Shown here: piece after piece, positions 39,124-47,348 of the stretch
Numbering within the stretch: the stretch's first letter is position 1
How the letters are laid out: every line of letters begins with the position of its first letter
Assembly: GCA_019637095.1 (NCBI GenBank)
Contig: JAHBWG010000010.1
Coordinates: 1 to 64,000 of the forward strand
Direction: 5' to 3'
Length of the DNA: 64,000 bases
Source: Sandaracinaceae bacterium
GTDB taxonomy: Bacteria; Myxococcota_A; Polyangia; Polyangiales; Sandaracinaceae
The notes under the pieces: model-generated
Databases searched by the model: none
Seen by the model: only the letters and a program-made list of their open reading frames with translations
What the model was told of the DNA's origin: nothing
Position numbers and translations under genes: made by a program

Positions 39124-40319
39124 ACTCCCCGATGGCGCACCCCCCGACACGGCTCGACGCGCTCGAGCGAGTGCACCGCGCGATCGAGGACGTGCGCGCG
39201 GGTCGCATCGTGATCCTCGTCGACGACGAGGATCGCGAGAACGAGGGGGACCTCGTGATGGCCGCGGAGAAGGTGACGCCCGAGGCGATCAACTTCATGG
39301 CGCGCTACGGCCGCGGTCTGATCTGTCTCGCCCTCACCGAGGCGCGCGTCGCGCGGCTCGAGCTGGCGATGATGGTGGACGAGAACAAGAGCTCGCGCTC
39401 GACGGCGTTCACCGTCTCGATCGAGGCGCGCCACGGCGTGACGACCGGGATCAGCGCGGCGGATCGCGCGCACACCATCGCGACGGCGGTCCACCCGGAC
39501 GCCAAGCCGGCGGACCTCGTGAGCCCCGGGCACGTCTTCCCGCTGCGCGCGCGCGACGGCGGCGTCCTGCGACGGACCGGGCACACCGAGGGCTCGGTCG
39601 ACCTCGCGCAGCTCGCCGGGCTCGAGCCGGCCGGCGTGATCTGCGAGATCATGAACGAGGACGGAACGATGGCGCGCATGCCCGACCTCGTGCGCTTCGC
39701 GGACGAGCACGGCCTGCGCGTGCTCTCGATCGCGGACCTCGTGCAGTTCCGCCTCCAGCACGAGCGCCTCGTCACGCGGCTCTCGAGCGCGCCCGTCGAG
39801 CTCTCGAGCGGCACGGTGTGGACCGCGCACGTCTACGACGCGGGGGATCGGCAGTTCCTCGCGCTCGCGCTCGGCGAGCTCGACGCGACGCCGACGGTGG
39901 TGCGCATGCACACGGGCAGCGTGCTCGGCGACGTGTTCGGCGTGCGGACGCGCGGCCGCACGGCGATGAGCGACGCGCTCACCCGCATCGAGGAGGAGGG
40001 GCGAGGGGTGATCGTGTTCATCCCGCCGGCCGCCATCGATCTCGACGCCGATCTCGCGACGCACTCGGGCGGCAAGGTGCGGCGCCGCCCGATGGAGCAG
40101 GGCGAGGTGCTGCGCGAGTACGGGCTCGGCGCGCAGGTCCTGCGCGACCTCGGCCTCGCGCGGATCCGGCTCCTGACGAACCGGCCGCGGCGGATCGCCG
40201 GCCTCGAGGGCTACGGGCTCGAGGTGGTCGAGCAGATCGTCGCGAGCGAGCGCGAGGGGATGAGCGTGCGCTCCGCCGAGATGGACGTGCTCGCGATCAC
40301 CAACGAGACGAAGCACTAG
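39120..40319 (+). CDS. ribB: DHBP synthase with degenerate GTP cyclohydrolase II-like domain (RibBX type)
   Basis: 399 residues. The N-terminal ~205 residues are a complete 3,4-dihydroxy-2-butanone-4-phosphate synthase: [16 protein letters not shown] (residues 34-49), [15 protein letters not shown], and [13 protein letters not shown]. The C-terminal half has the RibA fold ([31 protein letters not shown]...LLTNRPR) but has lost the three zinc cysteines of GTP cyclohydrolase II: the CxTGD and RCDCG sites read SVLGD and RTRGR. It should make only the four-carbon precursor, and a separate ribA is needed elsewhere. Such RibBX hybrids are known in Proteobacteria. Confidence 0.93.
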   Translation: MNSPMAHPPTRLDALERVHRAIEDVRAGRIVILVDDEDRENEGDLVMAAEKVTPEAINFMARYGRGLICLALTEARVARLELAMMVDENKSSRSTAFTVSIEARHGVTTGISAADRAHTIATAVHPDAKPADLVSPGHVFPLRARDGGVLRRTGHTEGSVDLAQLAGLEPAGVICEIMNEDGTMARMPDLVRFADEHGLRVLSIADLVQFRLQHERLVTRLSSAPVELSSGTVWTAHVYDAGDRQFLALALGELDATPTVVRMHTGSVLGDVFGVRTRGRTAMSDALTRIEEEGRGVIVFIPPAAIDLDADLATHSGGKVRRRPMEQGEVLREYGLGAQVLRDLGLARIRLLTNRPRRIAGLEGYGLEVVEQIVASEREGMSVRSAEMDVLAITNETKH

Positions 40320-40344
40320 GCCCGCGCGGCCGGAGACGAGCGCC

Positions 40345-40833
40345 ATGGGTTCGGAACGACACCTCGAGGGGACCTACGAGACGCCGGCCGGCGCGCGCTT
40401 CGCGATCGTCGTCGGCCGCTTCAACCACTTCGTCACCGACCGCCTGCTCGAGGGCGCGATCGACGGGCTCGTCCGGCACGGTGTGCCGCGCGACGCGATC
40501 GTCGTGGCGCGCGCGCCGGGCAGCTTCGAGATCCCGCTCGTGGTGAAGCGCTTCGCGAGCTCGGGAAAGATCGACGCGGTGATCGCGCTCGGCGCCGTGA
40601 TCCGCGGCTCGACGCCTCACTTCGACTACGTCGCCGGCGAGGTCGCCAAGGGCTGCGGCGCCGCGATGTGGGACAGCGGGGTGCCGGTGATCTTCGGCGT
40701 GCTGACGACGGACACGATCGAACAGGCGGTCGAGCGCGCGGGCACCAAGGCCGGCAACAAGGGCTGGGAGGCCGCGCTCGGCGCCCTCGAGATGGTCAAC
40801 CTCCGGCGCGCCATGGAGGCGGCGGGCTACTGA
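40345..40833 (+). CDS. ribH: 6,7-dimethyl-8-ribityllumazine synthase
   Basis: Condenses the RibB product with the RibD product to form lumazine. 162 residues, normal length, assembling as an icosahedral or pentameric shell. [48 protein letters not shown] (GxTxHxxYV) and the GNKGWEAA C-terminus match the family. The active-site His of GSTPHFDY is present. It is followed by nusB 14 bases later. Riboflavin synthase (ribE) is not in this cluster. Confidence 0.97.
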   Translation: MGSERHLEGTYETPAGARFAIVVGRFNHFVTDRLLEGAIDGLVRHGVPRDAIVVARAPGSFEIPLVVKRFASSGKIDAVIALGAVIRGSTPHFDYVAGEVAKGCGAAMWDSGVPVIFGVLTTDTIEQAVERAGTKAGNKGWEAALGALEMVNLRRAMEAAGY

Positions 40834-40847
40834 GCCGCGGTCCGCGC

Positions 40848-41258
40848 ATGGGCAGTCGACGACGGGGGCGCGAGGCCGCGCTCCAGATGTTGTTCCAGAT
40901 CGACGTCTCGGGGGTCTCCCCCGAGCAGGCGATTCAGGCCTTCTGGTCGCACCTGGGCCCGAGCCGGGAGGGCGAGGCGTTCGCGAACGACCTGGTCCGC
41001 GGCTGGGCGGAGCGGCGCGAGGCGATCGACGGGATCATCCGCGACGTGAGCCAGCACTGGCGGATCGAGCGGATGGCGCGCGTGGACCGGAACATCCTGC
41101 GCCTCGCGACCTACGAGCTGATGGCGCTCGAGGACGTGCCGCGCCGGGTCACGCTCAACGAGGCGGTCGAGCTCGCGAAGCGGTTCGGCTCCGAGGGCAG
41201 CGCGGGCTTCGTCAACGGCGTGCTCGATCGCATCGCGTCGGACCTCGGGAAGGGCTGA
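40848..41258 (+). CDS. nusB: Transcription antitermination factor NusB
   Basis: 136 residues. The all-helical NusB fold starts RRRGREAALQMLFQID and ends with LNEAVELAKRFGSEGSAGFVNGVLDRIA, the strongest family signature. With NusE/S10 it binds boxA RNA and promotes antitermination of rRNA operons. It follows ribH closely, and the ribH-nusB order is very widely conserved. Confidence 0.96.
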   Translation: MGSRRRGREAALQMLFQIDVSGVSPEQAIQAFWSHLGPSREGEAFANDLVRGWAERREAIDGIIRDVSQHWRIERMARVDRNILRLATYELMALEDVPRRVTLNEAVELAKRFGSEGSAGFVNGVLDRIASDLGKG

Positions 41259-41261
41259 GGC

Positions 41262-41786
41262 GTGGAGGTGCGCTTCGTCGCGCCGGACCTGCGGCGCCTC
41301 GACGAGGTGGCGACCGAGGCGCTCGCCCTCGTCCTGTTCGAGGACGAGCGCCCGCTGCGCCGCGAGGCCGGCCTCGTCGACTGGCGGCTGTGCGGCGCGA
41401 TCTCGCGGCTCCTGCTGCGCGGCCGCGCGAGCGGGCGGCGCGGCGAGACGGTGCTGCTGCCGGGCTGGCCGCGCCTGCCGTTCGAGAAGGTCTTCCTGTT
41501 CGGCGCGGGGAGCTCGGCCGAGTTCGACGACGCGGTCGCCGACGGCGTCGTGGAGCGGATGCTCTCGACGCTCGACGCCGCGCTCGTGCGCGGCAGCACC
41601 GTGTCGCTGCCCGGGCGCGCCACCGGGCGCATCGAGCCAGATCACGCGATGAAGATCTTCCTCGGCCGCGCCGCGATGCACCCGGAGCAGGACCACGCCT
41701 ACGTGATCGAGCCGCCGGAGGCCGCGCGCGCGATGATGCCCGTCGTCGAGCGCGAGCGGCGTCGCGAGCACGCCGACGAGATCTAG
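41262..41786 (+). CDS. Stand-alone M17-peptidase N-terminal domain protein
   Basis: 174 residues from GTG 41262, 3 bases after nusB. The sequence resembles the N-terminal domain of M17 leucyl aminopeptidases (VLFEDERPLRREAGLVDWRLCGAISRLLL...GETVLLPG...KVFLFGAG). In PepA that domain binds DNA or carries allosteric contacts. The zinc catalytic C-domain is missing and no continuation lies downstream, so it is not a peptidase by itself. It keeps the GlySer-rich G-loop of the fold. It is probably in the nrdR-rib-nusB operon. It could regulate, or be a paralogue reduced to one domain. Confidence 0.7.
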   Translation: MEVRFVAPDLRRLDEVATEALALVLFEDERPLRREAGLVDWRLCGAISRLLLRGRASGRRGETVLLPGWPRLPFEKVFLFGAGSSAEFDDAVADGVVERMLSTLDAALVRGSTVSLPGRATGRIEPDHAMKIFLGRAAMHPEQDHAYVIEPPEAARAMMPVVERERRREHADEI

Positions 41787-41794
41787 ACTCGCAC

Positions 41795-41820
41795 TAGCGC
41801 TGCTGCCTCGCGAGGCGCTA
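41795..41820. terminator. Hairpin between convergent genes, possible bidirectional terminator
   Basis: TAGCGC (41795-41800) faces GCGCTA (41815-41820) across an inner 12-base palindrome (GCCTCGCGAGGC, 41805-41816). No T-tracts. It overlaps the stop of the minus-strand ATP-grasp gene. Confidence 0.35.
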
Positions 41821-42636
41821 CGCCCAGCCGCCCATCCCGACCGGCCAGCCCATCGAGTAGCGGGCGTTGATCTCGGAGAGCGGGTGGAAGCCCTCCGCGT
41901 GGCGGAACGCGTCGATGCCGAAGGGCCCGAAGTAGCCCGCGCCGTGGAGCGACTCGGCGACGCGCTCGAACGCGCGGCGCAAGGCGGCTTGCTCACTCTC
42001 GCCGAGGTCGTCGCCGGCGAGGCGGCTCCGCTGCCACTGGCCGGCCGCGTCCACCTCCGCGACCGTCGGCCGCCCGACCCGGAGCGAGCCGTCGGGCGCG
42101 AGCGCGCCGTGGAGCGCGCACTCGAGCTCGATCGCGACGCGCGGGAGCACGTAGACCGGGCCGGCCGCGAGCGCGCTCCGCGCCCACGCCTCGGCCCCCG
42201 CGTCCCACGCGCCGGCGTCGACGCGGCGCTGCCCGCGGCCCGCGAAGGTGAACGCGCGGAAGAGCAGCCAGCGGCCGGGCCGAGACGCCGCGGCGCGCAC
42301 GGCGTCGAGGTCGTCGCAGGCGACGGTGCCCGGTAGGGCGACGAGGTCGTGCGCGAAGCCGCGCGCGTTCACGCGGCGGACGACCTCGATGGGCGGCGCC
42401 TCCGGGACGAGCGCCCCGGCGCGCGCGAGCCGCGCGAGCGCGCTCGGCGTAGGGCACCACGCGCGCCCCGGGAGCCCGCGCGCGCCGGCGTCGGCGTCGA
42501 CGTCGAGCACGACGTGGCCGGCGGGCAGCGCGAGCGCGCGGCGCACCGCCTCCATCCGGCGCGCGGCGGCGGCGCCGAGCCGTCCGCCGCCGAGCTCCAC
42601 CTCCGCGTCGAGGTTCAGCACCCACGCGACGCTCAC
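41818..42636 (-). CDS. ATP-grasp domain protein
   Basis: 272 residues from GTG 42636. The C-terminal region has the ATP-grasp signature of metal-binding Asp/Glu/Asn residues (GPFGIDAFR...LSEINARYSMG) and an earlier glycine loop (FRAFTFAGRGQR). Members ligate a carboxylate to an amine, thiol or similar nucleophile through an acyl phosphate; the substrate is unknown. The usual ATP-binding Lys of the middle strand is Arg here. Its start overlaps the stop of the DUF455 gene (GTGA), so the two are one operon and probably act on the same substrate. Confidence 0.72.
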   Translation of the reverse strand: MSVAWVLNLDAEVELGGGRLGAAAARRMEAVRRALALPAGHVVLDVDADAGARGLPGRAWCPTPSALARLARAGALVPEAPPIEVVRRVNARGFAHDLVALPGTVACDDLDAVRAAASRPGRWLLFRAFTFAGRGQRRVDAGAWDAGAEAWARSALAAGPVYVLPRVAIELECALHGALAPDGSLRVGRPTVAEVDAAGQWQRSRLAGDDLGESEQAALRRAFERVAESLHGAGYFGPFGIDAFRHAEGFHPLSEINARYSMGWPVGMGGWA

Positions 42637-43412
42637 GGGACGTAGGCCTCCAGCGCGTCGACGAACGCAGGTGGCTGGCCCGCGCGCACGCGCGCCTCGC
42701 GCGCCAGGGGCCGCCCTCGCATCACGATCGGGCTGAGCGGCGGCGGCAGCGCCTCGCGCCAGCGATCGAGCGCGAGCGGGCTGGCCCAGCGCTCGAACCA
42801 GCGCACCGCGAAGCGCACGTGCGCCTCCTCCTCTCGGCCGACGAGGTCCTGCACCGCGGCGCTCTGCTCGTCGCCCGCCGCGCGCAGGGCCGCGCCGAAG
42901 CGCGCGGCGTGATCGAGGTTGGCACCCTCGAGCCCGATGCCGAAGAGCGCGACGAAGGCGAGGGGGCTCGACGCCGCGGGCACGCGCTCCCAGAACCAGT
43001 CGCGCACCGGGAACGCGCCGACGGCGAAGCCGAGCGCCTCGACGCGCTCGGCGTAGAGACGCGCGTGGCGGATCTCGTCGTCGCAGATCGACAAGAGCCC
43101 GCGCCGGAACGCGGCGGGAGCGTCGGGGAAGCGCAAGAGCGCCCAGCACATGAGCTCCGCGGCTTGGAGCTCGTGGTGCAAGAAGACGTGCAGGAGCTGC
43201 GCGCGCTTGCGCGGGTCGCCGAGCGCGCCGGGGCGCGGCGTCTTGGGCGGGCGCGCGGCCGGCGCCAGCTCCGGCGGTCGCCCCGGGCGCGCGATCGCCA
43301 CGCCCTCGCCGACGAGGACGCGCGGGCGCGGCGGTGGCGCGAGCTTGTGCTCGAGCCGCTCCGACAGGACGTAGTCCCGCGCCCAGGCCTCCGCCGTCCC
43401 TTCGCTCGGCAC
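42633..43412 (-). CDS. DUF455 family ferritin-like diiron protein
   Basis: 259 residues. The helical core carries an E...ExxH...E...ExxH set typical of ferritin-like diiron carboxylate proteins: Glu81 (HHELQAAE), Glu113-His116 (DDEIRHA), Glu162 (GLEGANLD), Glu195-His198 (EEEAHV). These are the conserved positions of the DUF455 family (Pfam PF04305), whose biochemical role is unsettled; related folds include oxygenases such as MiaE. The N-terminal ~65 residues are Pro/Arg-rich. All ligands are present, so a working diiron site is expected. Coupled to the ATP-grasp gene; divergent from the amidohydrolases. Confidence 0.85.
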   Translation of the reverse strand: MPSEGTAEAWARDYVLSERLEHKLAPPPRPRVLVGEGVAIARPGRPPELAPAARPPKTPRPGALGDPRKRAQLLHVFLHHELQAAELMCWALLRFPDAPAAFRRGLLSICDDEIRHARLYAERVEALGFAVGAFPVRDWFWERVPAASSPLAFVALFGIGLEGANLDHAARFGAALRAAGDEQSAAVQDLVGREEEAHVRFAVRWFERWASPLALDRWREALPPPLSPIVMRGRPLAREARVRAGQPPAFVDALEAYVP

Positions 43413-43423
43413 GCCCCGAGGTA

Positions 43424-43429
43424 TATCCT
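43424..43429 (+). promoter_or_regulatory. -10-like box of the amidohydrolase operon
   Basis: TATCCT (also readable as TATATC at 43422-43427), 9 nt before the ATG at 43439. No Shine-Dalgarno. Confidence 0.35.
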
Positions 43430-43438
43430 CGCGCGCCC

Positions 43439-44929
43439 ATGTCGCGAACGATCTCGCTCATCCTCATGGCCGGCGCCGCGCTCGGGTGCGGCGCCGCGCC
43501 GCCGCCCGTCCGCTCGCAGGTCGAGCTCGACCCTCCGCCCTTGCCGTGGGCACGCGAGCGCGTCGAGCGCGGCGAGATCGACTCGCCGCTCGTCGCGCTG
43601 GTCGGCGGCACCGTCATGACGGCGACGGGGCGGGTGATCGAGGACGGCGTCGTCGTGATGGAGCGAGGCCGGCTGCGCGCCGTCGGCGCGCGCGACGAGG
43701 TGGAGATCCCCGAGGGGGCCCGCGCGATCGACGTCACCGGCCGCTACGTCACGCCGGGCCTGATCGACACGCACTCGCACATGGGCGTCTACCCGAGCCC
43801 GAGCGTGCGCGCGACCTCGGACGGCAACGAGATGAGCAGCCCGACGACGCCCGAGGTCCGCGCGGCGGACGGCTTCTGGCCGCAGGATCCGCAGCTCCCG
43901 CGCGCCATCGCGGGCGGCGTCACCACGATCCAGGTGCTGCCCGGCAGCGGCAACCTGATCGGCGGCGCGGGCGCGATCCTCAAGCTGCACCTCGGCCGCA
44001 CCGTCGAGGAGATGGAGTTCCCCGGCGCGCCCGAGACCCTGAAGATGGCGTGCGGCGAGAACCCGAAGCGCGTCTACGGCGGCCGCCAGGCGTTCCCGAT
44101 GACGCGCATGGGCAACGTGTTCGGCTACCGCCGCGCGTTCCAGCAGGCCCTCGAGTACGGGCGCGGCTTCGAGGACTGGCAGGCGCAGCACGTCGGCTGG
44201 CAGCGCCGGCGGCGCGCCTACCTCGAGGCGCGCGAGCGCGGCGACGCGGACGCGGAGGATCCCGGCCCCGCGCCGTCCCCGCCCGCGCGCGACTTCGGGC
44301 TCGAGCGCCTCCTCGGCGCGCGCGAGGGGCGCGTGCTCGTGCAGATGCACTGCTACCGCGCCGAGGAGATGGCGCGGATCATCGAGGTCGGCGAGGAGCT
44401 CGGCTTCCGTGTGCGCTCGTTCCACCACGCGGTCGAGGCCTACAAGATCCGCGACCTGCTCGCCGCGCACGACATCTCCGTCTCGACGTGGGCGGACTGG
44501 TGGGGCTTCAAGCTGGAGGCGTACGACGCGATCGAGGAGAACCTCGCGCTGCTCACGCAGGCGGGCGTGCGCGGCGTCCTGCACTCCGACAGCGCGATGC
44601 TCGTGCAGCGGCTCAACCAGGAGGCGGCCAAGGCGATGGCCGCGGGCCGGCGCGCCGGGATCGAGATCACCGAGGACCAGGCGCTGCGGTGGATCACGAT
44701 CAACGCCGCGTGGACGCTCGGCGTCGACGAGCACACGGGCTCGCTCGAGGCCGGGAAGATGGCCGACGTCGTCGTCTGGTCGGGCAACCCGTTCAGCGTC
44801 TACACGCGCGCCGACGTCGTGTTCATCGACGGCCTGACCGTCTACGACCGGCACGCGGGGCCGGACGCGCTCCACCGGACCGACTTCGAGCTCGGCCAGG
44901 ACCTCGAGCTGACCACGGGGGGCGAGTGA
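43439..44929 (+). CDS. Exported lipoprotein amidohydrolase
   Basis: 496 residues from ATG 43439; lipobox ALGC near residue 17. Amidohydrolase superfamily TIM barrel with metal motif THSHMG (His112, His114), later His-containing segments (LVQMHCY and SFHHAVEAY) and a C-terminal VLHSDSAM aspartate. GKMADVVVWSGNPF is the composite beta-domain seen in imidazolonepropionase-like and dihydroorotase-like members. Because it is lipidated, it should act in the periplasm, perhaps on a peptide or cyclic amide; the substrate is unknown. The second amidohydrolase follows with TGATG overlap. Confidence 0.88.
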   Translation: MSRTISLILMAGAALGCGAAPPPVRSQVELDPPPLPWARERVERGEIDSPLVALVGGTVMTATGRVIEDGVVVMERGRLRAVGARDEVEIPEGARAIDVTGRYVTPGLIDTHSHMGVYPSPSVRATSDGNEMSSPTTPEVRAADGFWPQDPQLPRAIAGGVTTIQVLPGSGNLIGGAGAILKLHLGRTVEEMEFPGAPETLKMACGENPKRVYGGRQAFPMTRMGNVFGYRRAFQQALEYGRGFEDWQAQHVGWQRRRRAYLEARERGDADAEDPGPAPSPPARDFGLERLLGAREGRVLVQMHCYRAEEMARIIEVGEELGFRVRSFHHAVEAYKIRDLLAAHDISVSTWADWWGFKLEAYDAIEENLALLTQAGVRGVLHSDSAMLVQRLNQEAAKAMAAGRRAGIEITEDQALRWITINAAWTLGVDEHTGSLEAGKMADVVVWSGNPFSVYTRADVVFIDGLTVYDRHAGPDALHRTDFELGQDLELTTGGE

Positions 44930-46230
44930 TGCGCGCGCTGTGGCCGCTCGTCGCCGCGATGACGCTCGCCGTCCCCGCAGGCGCGCAGGAAGGTGCCGTC
45001 GCCCTCGTCGGCGGCACGGTGTGGCCGGGCGACGGAGCGCCCGTCGAGAACGCCACCGTCGTCGTGCGCGCAGGCCGCGTCGTGTCGGTGGGCCCCGGCG
45101 CGCCGCCGCCGGGGGCGCGGATCGTCGACTGCGCGGGCACGACCATCACGCCCGGCTTCGTCGCGACCCAGACCGAGCTCGGGCTCGTCGAGCTCTCGCT
45201 CGAGCCCTCGACCTCCGACGAGGCGCTCGAGGGCGACGCGGCCGATCCGGTGCGCGCCTCGTTCGCCGCGATCGACGGCTACAACCCCCTGTCGACGGCG
45301 ATCCCGGTCGCGCGCCGCTGGGGTGTCACGAGCGTCGTGGTCACCCCGAACGGCGGGCTCATCGCCGGCACGAGCGCGTGGATGGACCTCGCGGGGACCA
45401 CGCTCGACGACGTGCTCGTGCGCGAGAGGACGGCCCTCCACGCCAGCCTCTCGGACAACGCGGTCACCGCGGCGGGCGGCGCGCGCTCGAGCGCGCTGAA
45501 CCTCGTGCGCCAGGTCTTCGACGACGCGCGCCTCTACCGCGGCCGTGGGCCCGCCTACGATCGCCGCGGCCTCCGCGAGCTGCGCGTCTCGCGCCTCGAT
45601 CTCGAGCGGCTCGCGGGCGCGCTCGCCGGCGACTACCCGCTCGTCGTGAAGGCCTCGCGGCAGAGCGACATCCTGCGGGTGCTCGCGCTCGGCCGAGAGT
45701 ACGGGCTGCGCCTCGTGATCGCGGACGCGGAGGAGGCGTGGATGGTGGCGCGGCAGCTCGCCGCCGCCGACGTGCCGGTGATCCTGACGCCGATGACGAA
45801 CCTCCCGTCGAGCTTCTCGCACCTCCACGCGCGCTACGACAACGCCGCGATCCTGCACCGGGCGGGCGTGCGCGTGATCCTCTCGACCGAGGGCGCCCAT
45901 GCGCAACGCAACCTGCGACAGGAGGCCGGCAACGCGATCGCCGCGGGGCTCCCGCGGGAGGCCGCGTTGCGGGCGTTGACGCTCGAGCCGGCGCGCGTGT
46001 TCGGCGTCGAGCGCGACTACGGGACGCTCGCGCCCGGCCGGGTCGCCAACCTCGTCGTGTGGACGGGCGATCCCTTCGAGCTGACGACCTGGGCGCGTCA
46101 CGTCTTCGTGCGGGGTCGAGAGGTGCCGACGACGAGCCGGCAGACCCTCCTCTTCGAGCGCTACCGGCGCCTCGAGGGGACCGCGCGCGGGCAACGGGGC
46201 TTGCCGCGCGCCGCGCCGGCCCGTCGCTGA
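44929..46230 (+). CDS. Exported amidohydrolase-like protein lacking the HxH metal motif
   Basis: 433 residues; signal peptide ending near PAGAQ. Same fold and order as the previous gene (VALVGGTVWPGDG...ITPGFVATQTELG, LAPGRVANLVVWTGDPFE). Where catalytic members have HxH after the first strand this has GFVATQTE, and the later His and Asp ligands are also weak, though VILSTEGAH is kept. It may be a non-catalytic partner of the first gene, giving a heteromeric enzyme, or use a different metal site. The two genes overlap by one base, so balanced expression is likely. Confidence 0.82.
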   Translation: MRALWPLVAAMTLAVPAGAQEGAVALVGGTVWPGDGAPVENATVVVRAGRVVSVGPGAPPPGARIVDCAGTTITPGFVATQTELGLVELSLEPSTSDEALEGDAADPVRASFAAIDGYNPLSTAIPVARRWGVTSVVVTPNGGLIAGTSAWMDLAGTTLDDVLVRERTALHASLSDNAVTAAGGARSSALNLVRQVFDDARLYRGRGPAYDRRGLRELRVSRLDLERLAGALAGDYPLVVKASRQSDILRVLALGREYGLRLVIADAEEAWMVARQLAAADVPVILTPMTNLPSSFSHLHARYDNAAILHRAGVRVILSTEGAHAQRNLRQEAGNAIAAGLPREAALRALTLEPARVFGVERDYGTLAPGRVANLVVWTGDPFELTTWARHVFVRGREVPTTSRQTLLFERYRRLEGTARGQRGLPRAAPARR

Positions 46231-46256
46231 CGCCGCGCCGCGAGCGCGTGTAAGCT
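46227..46256 (+). promoter_or_regulatory. Promoter-like pair before the soluble Ser/Thr kinase
   Basis: CTGACG (46227-46232), 18 nt, TAAGCT (46251-46256), then 12 nt to the GTG at 46269. The layout matches the bcp promoter (GTGACG, N18, TAGGCT). Confidence 0.45.
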
Positions 46257-46268
46257 CCGTCGCGAGAC

Positions 46269-47321
46269 GTGTCGCAACGCTTCGTCACGTGCGCGCACTG
46301 CCGCCTCCCGCACGAGGAGGGGAGCGCGCGCTGCCCCTTCACGGGCCCGCCGCTCGATCCGGGCGCCCCCTTCGTCGCGCCTCCCGAGGGCGAGCACGCG
46401 GGACGCACGCTCGGCGGGAGGTACGCGCTGCGCGAGCGCATCGGCGAGGGCGGCATGGGCGCCGTGTACGTGGCGCTCGACACGGCGCTCGGGCGCGAGG
46501 TGGCGGTGAAGCTCCTGCTCGGGCGCGAGGCGTTGAGCGCGAGCCGGTTCGCGCGCGAGGCGCGCGCGGCCGCGGCGGTCCGGCACGAGCACGTGATCAC
46601 GCTCCACGACGCGGGCGCCCTCGACGACGGCACGCCGTTCCTCGTGATGGAGCGGCTCGAGGGCGAGTCGCTCGACCGGCGCATCGCGGCGGGCCCGGTC
46701 GAGCTCGCGGACGCGCTCGCGATCGCCTCGCAGTTGCTCGCCGGCCTCGAGGCGGTGCACCGCGCCGGCATCGTCCACCGCGACGTGAAGCCCGCGAACG
46801 TGTTCCTCGTCCGCGGCGAGGGCCTCCACGTCAAGCTCCTCGACTTCAGCGTCGCGAAGATCGCGGACGCGAGCCGCCTCACGCGGTCGGGCGAGGTCGT
46901 CGGGACGCCGCGTTACCTGTCGCCGGAGCAGGCGCGCGGCGCGCCGTTCGGCCCCCAGGCCGACGTCTGGTCGGTCGGCGTGGTGCTCTACGAGCTGCTC
47001 ACGGGGAGGCGCCCGTTCGAGGCCGACACGCTCGCCGCGCTGGTCACGAGCATCCTGCTCGACGAGCCGGCTCCGCCGAGCACCCACCGCCCGGAGCTCC
47101 CGCCCGCGGTCGATCGCGTGCTCGCGCTCGCGCTCGCGAAGGACCCGCGGGATCGGTACGAGTCGGCGGCCGCGATGCGGATCGCGCTCGCGAAGATCGC
47201 GCGGTACGCCGGCGCGGACACCGTGACGGACGCCGTCTCGAGCGGCGCCGCGACCCTCCCGCGGTGGATCGAGCCGACGACCCTCGTCGACGACGCGCCC
47301 CCCGACCCCGGCGACGCCTGA
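46269..47321 (+). CDS. Soluble Ser/Thr protein kinase with N-terminal zinc ribbon and DFS motif
   Basis: 350 residues from GTG 46269. A CxxC...C cluster at residues 8-22 (CAHC...RC) looks like a small zinc ribbon. Kinase domain about 51-310: GEGGMG, VAVKLL lysine, HRDVKPAN, activation segment GTPRYLSPEQ. The DFG motif reads DFS (LLDFSVAK), unusual since the Gly is normally invariant; the Asp is kept. No membrane helix. The PP2C phosphatase gene lies 27 bases beyond, convergent on the other strand; a functional pair is plausible. Confidence 0.92.
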   Translation: MSQRFVTCAHCRLPHEEGSARCPFTGPPLDPGAPFVAPPEGEHAGRTLGGRYALRERIGEGGMGAVYVALDTALGREVAVKLLLGREALSASRFAREARAAAAVRHEHVITLHDAGALDDGTPFLVMERLEGESLDRRIAAGPVELADALAIASQLLAGLEAVHRAGIVHRDVKPANVFLVRGEGLHVKLLDFSVAKIADASRLTRSGEVVGTPRYLSPEQARGAPFGPQADVWSVGVVLYELLTGRRPFEADTLAALVTSILLDEPAPPSTHRPELPPAVDRVLALALAKDPRDRYESAAAMRIALAKIARYAGADTVTDAVSSGAATLPRWIEPTTLVDDAPPDPGDA

Positions 47322-47348
47322 CGGGAGACGGAGCCGCGAGAGCGTCGC

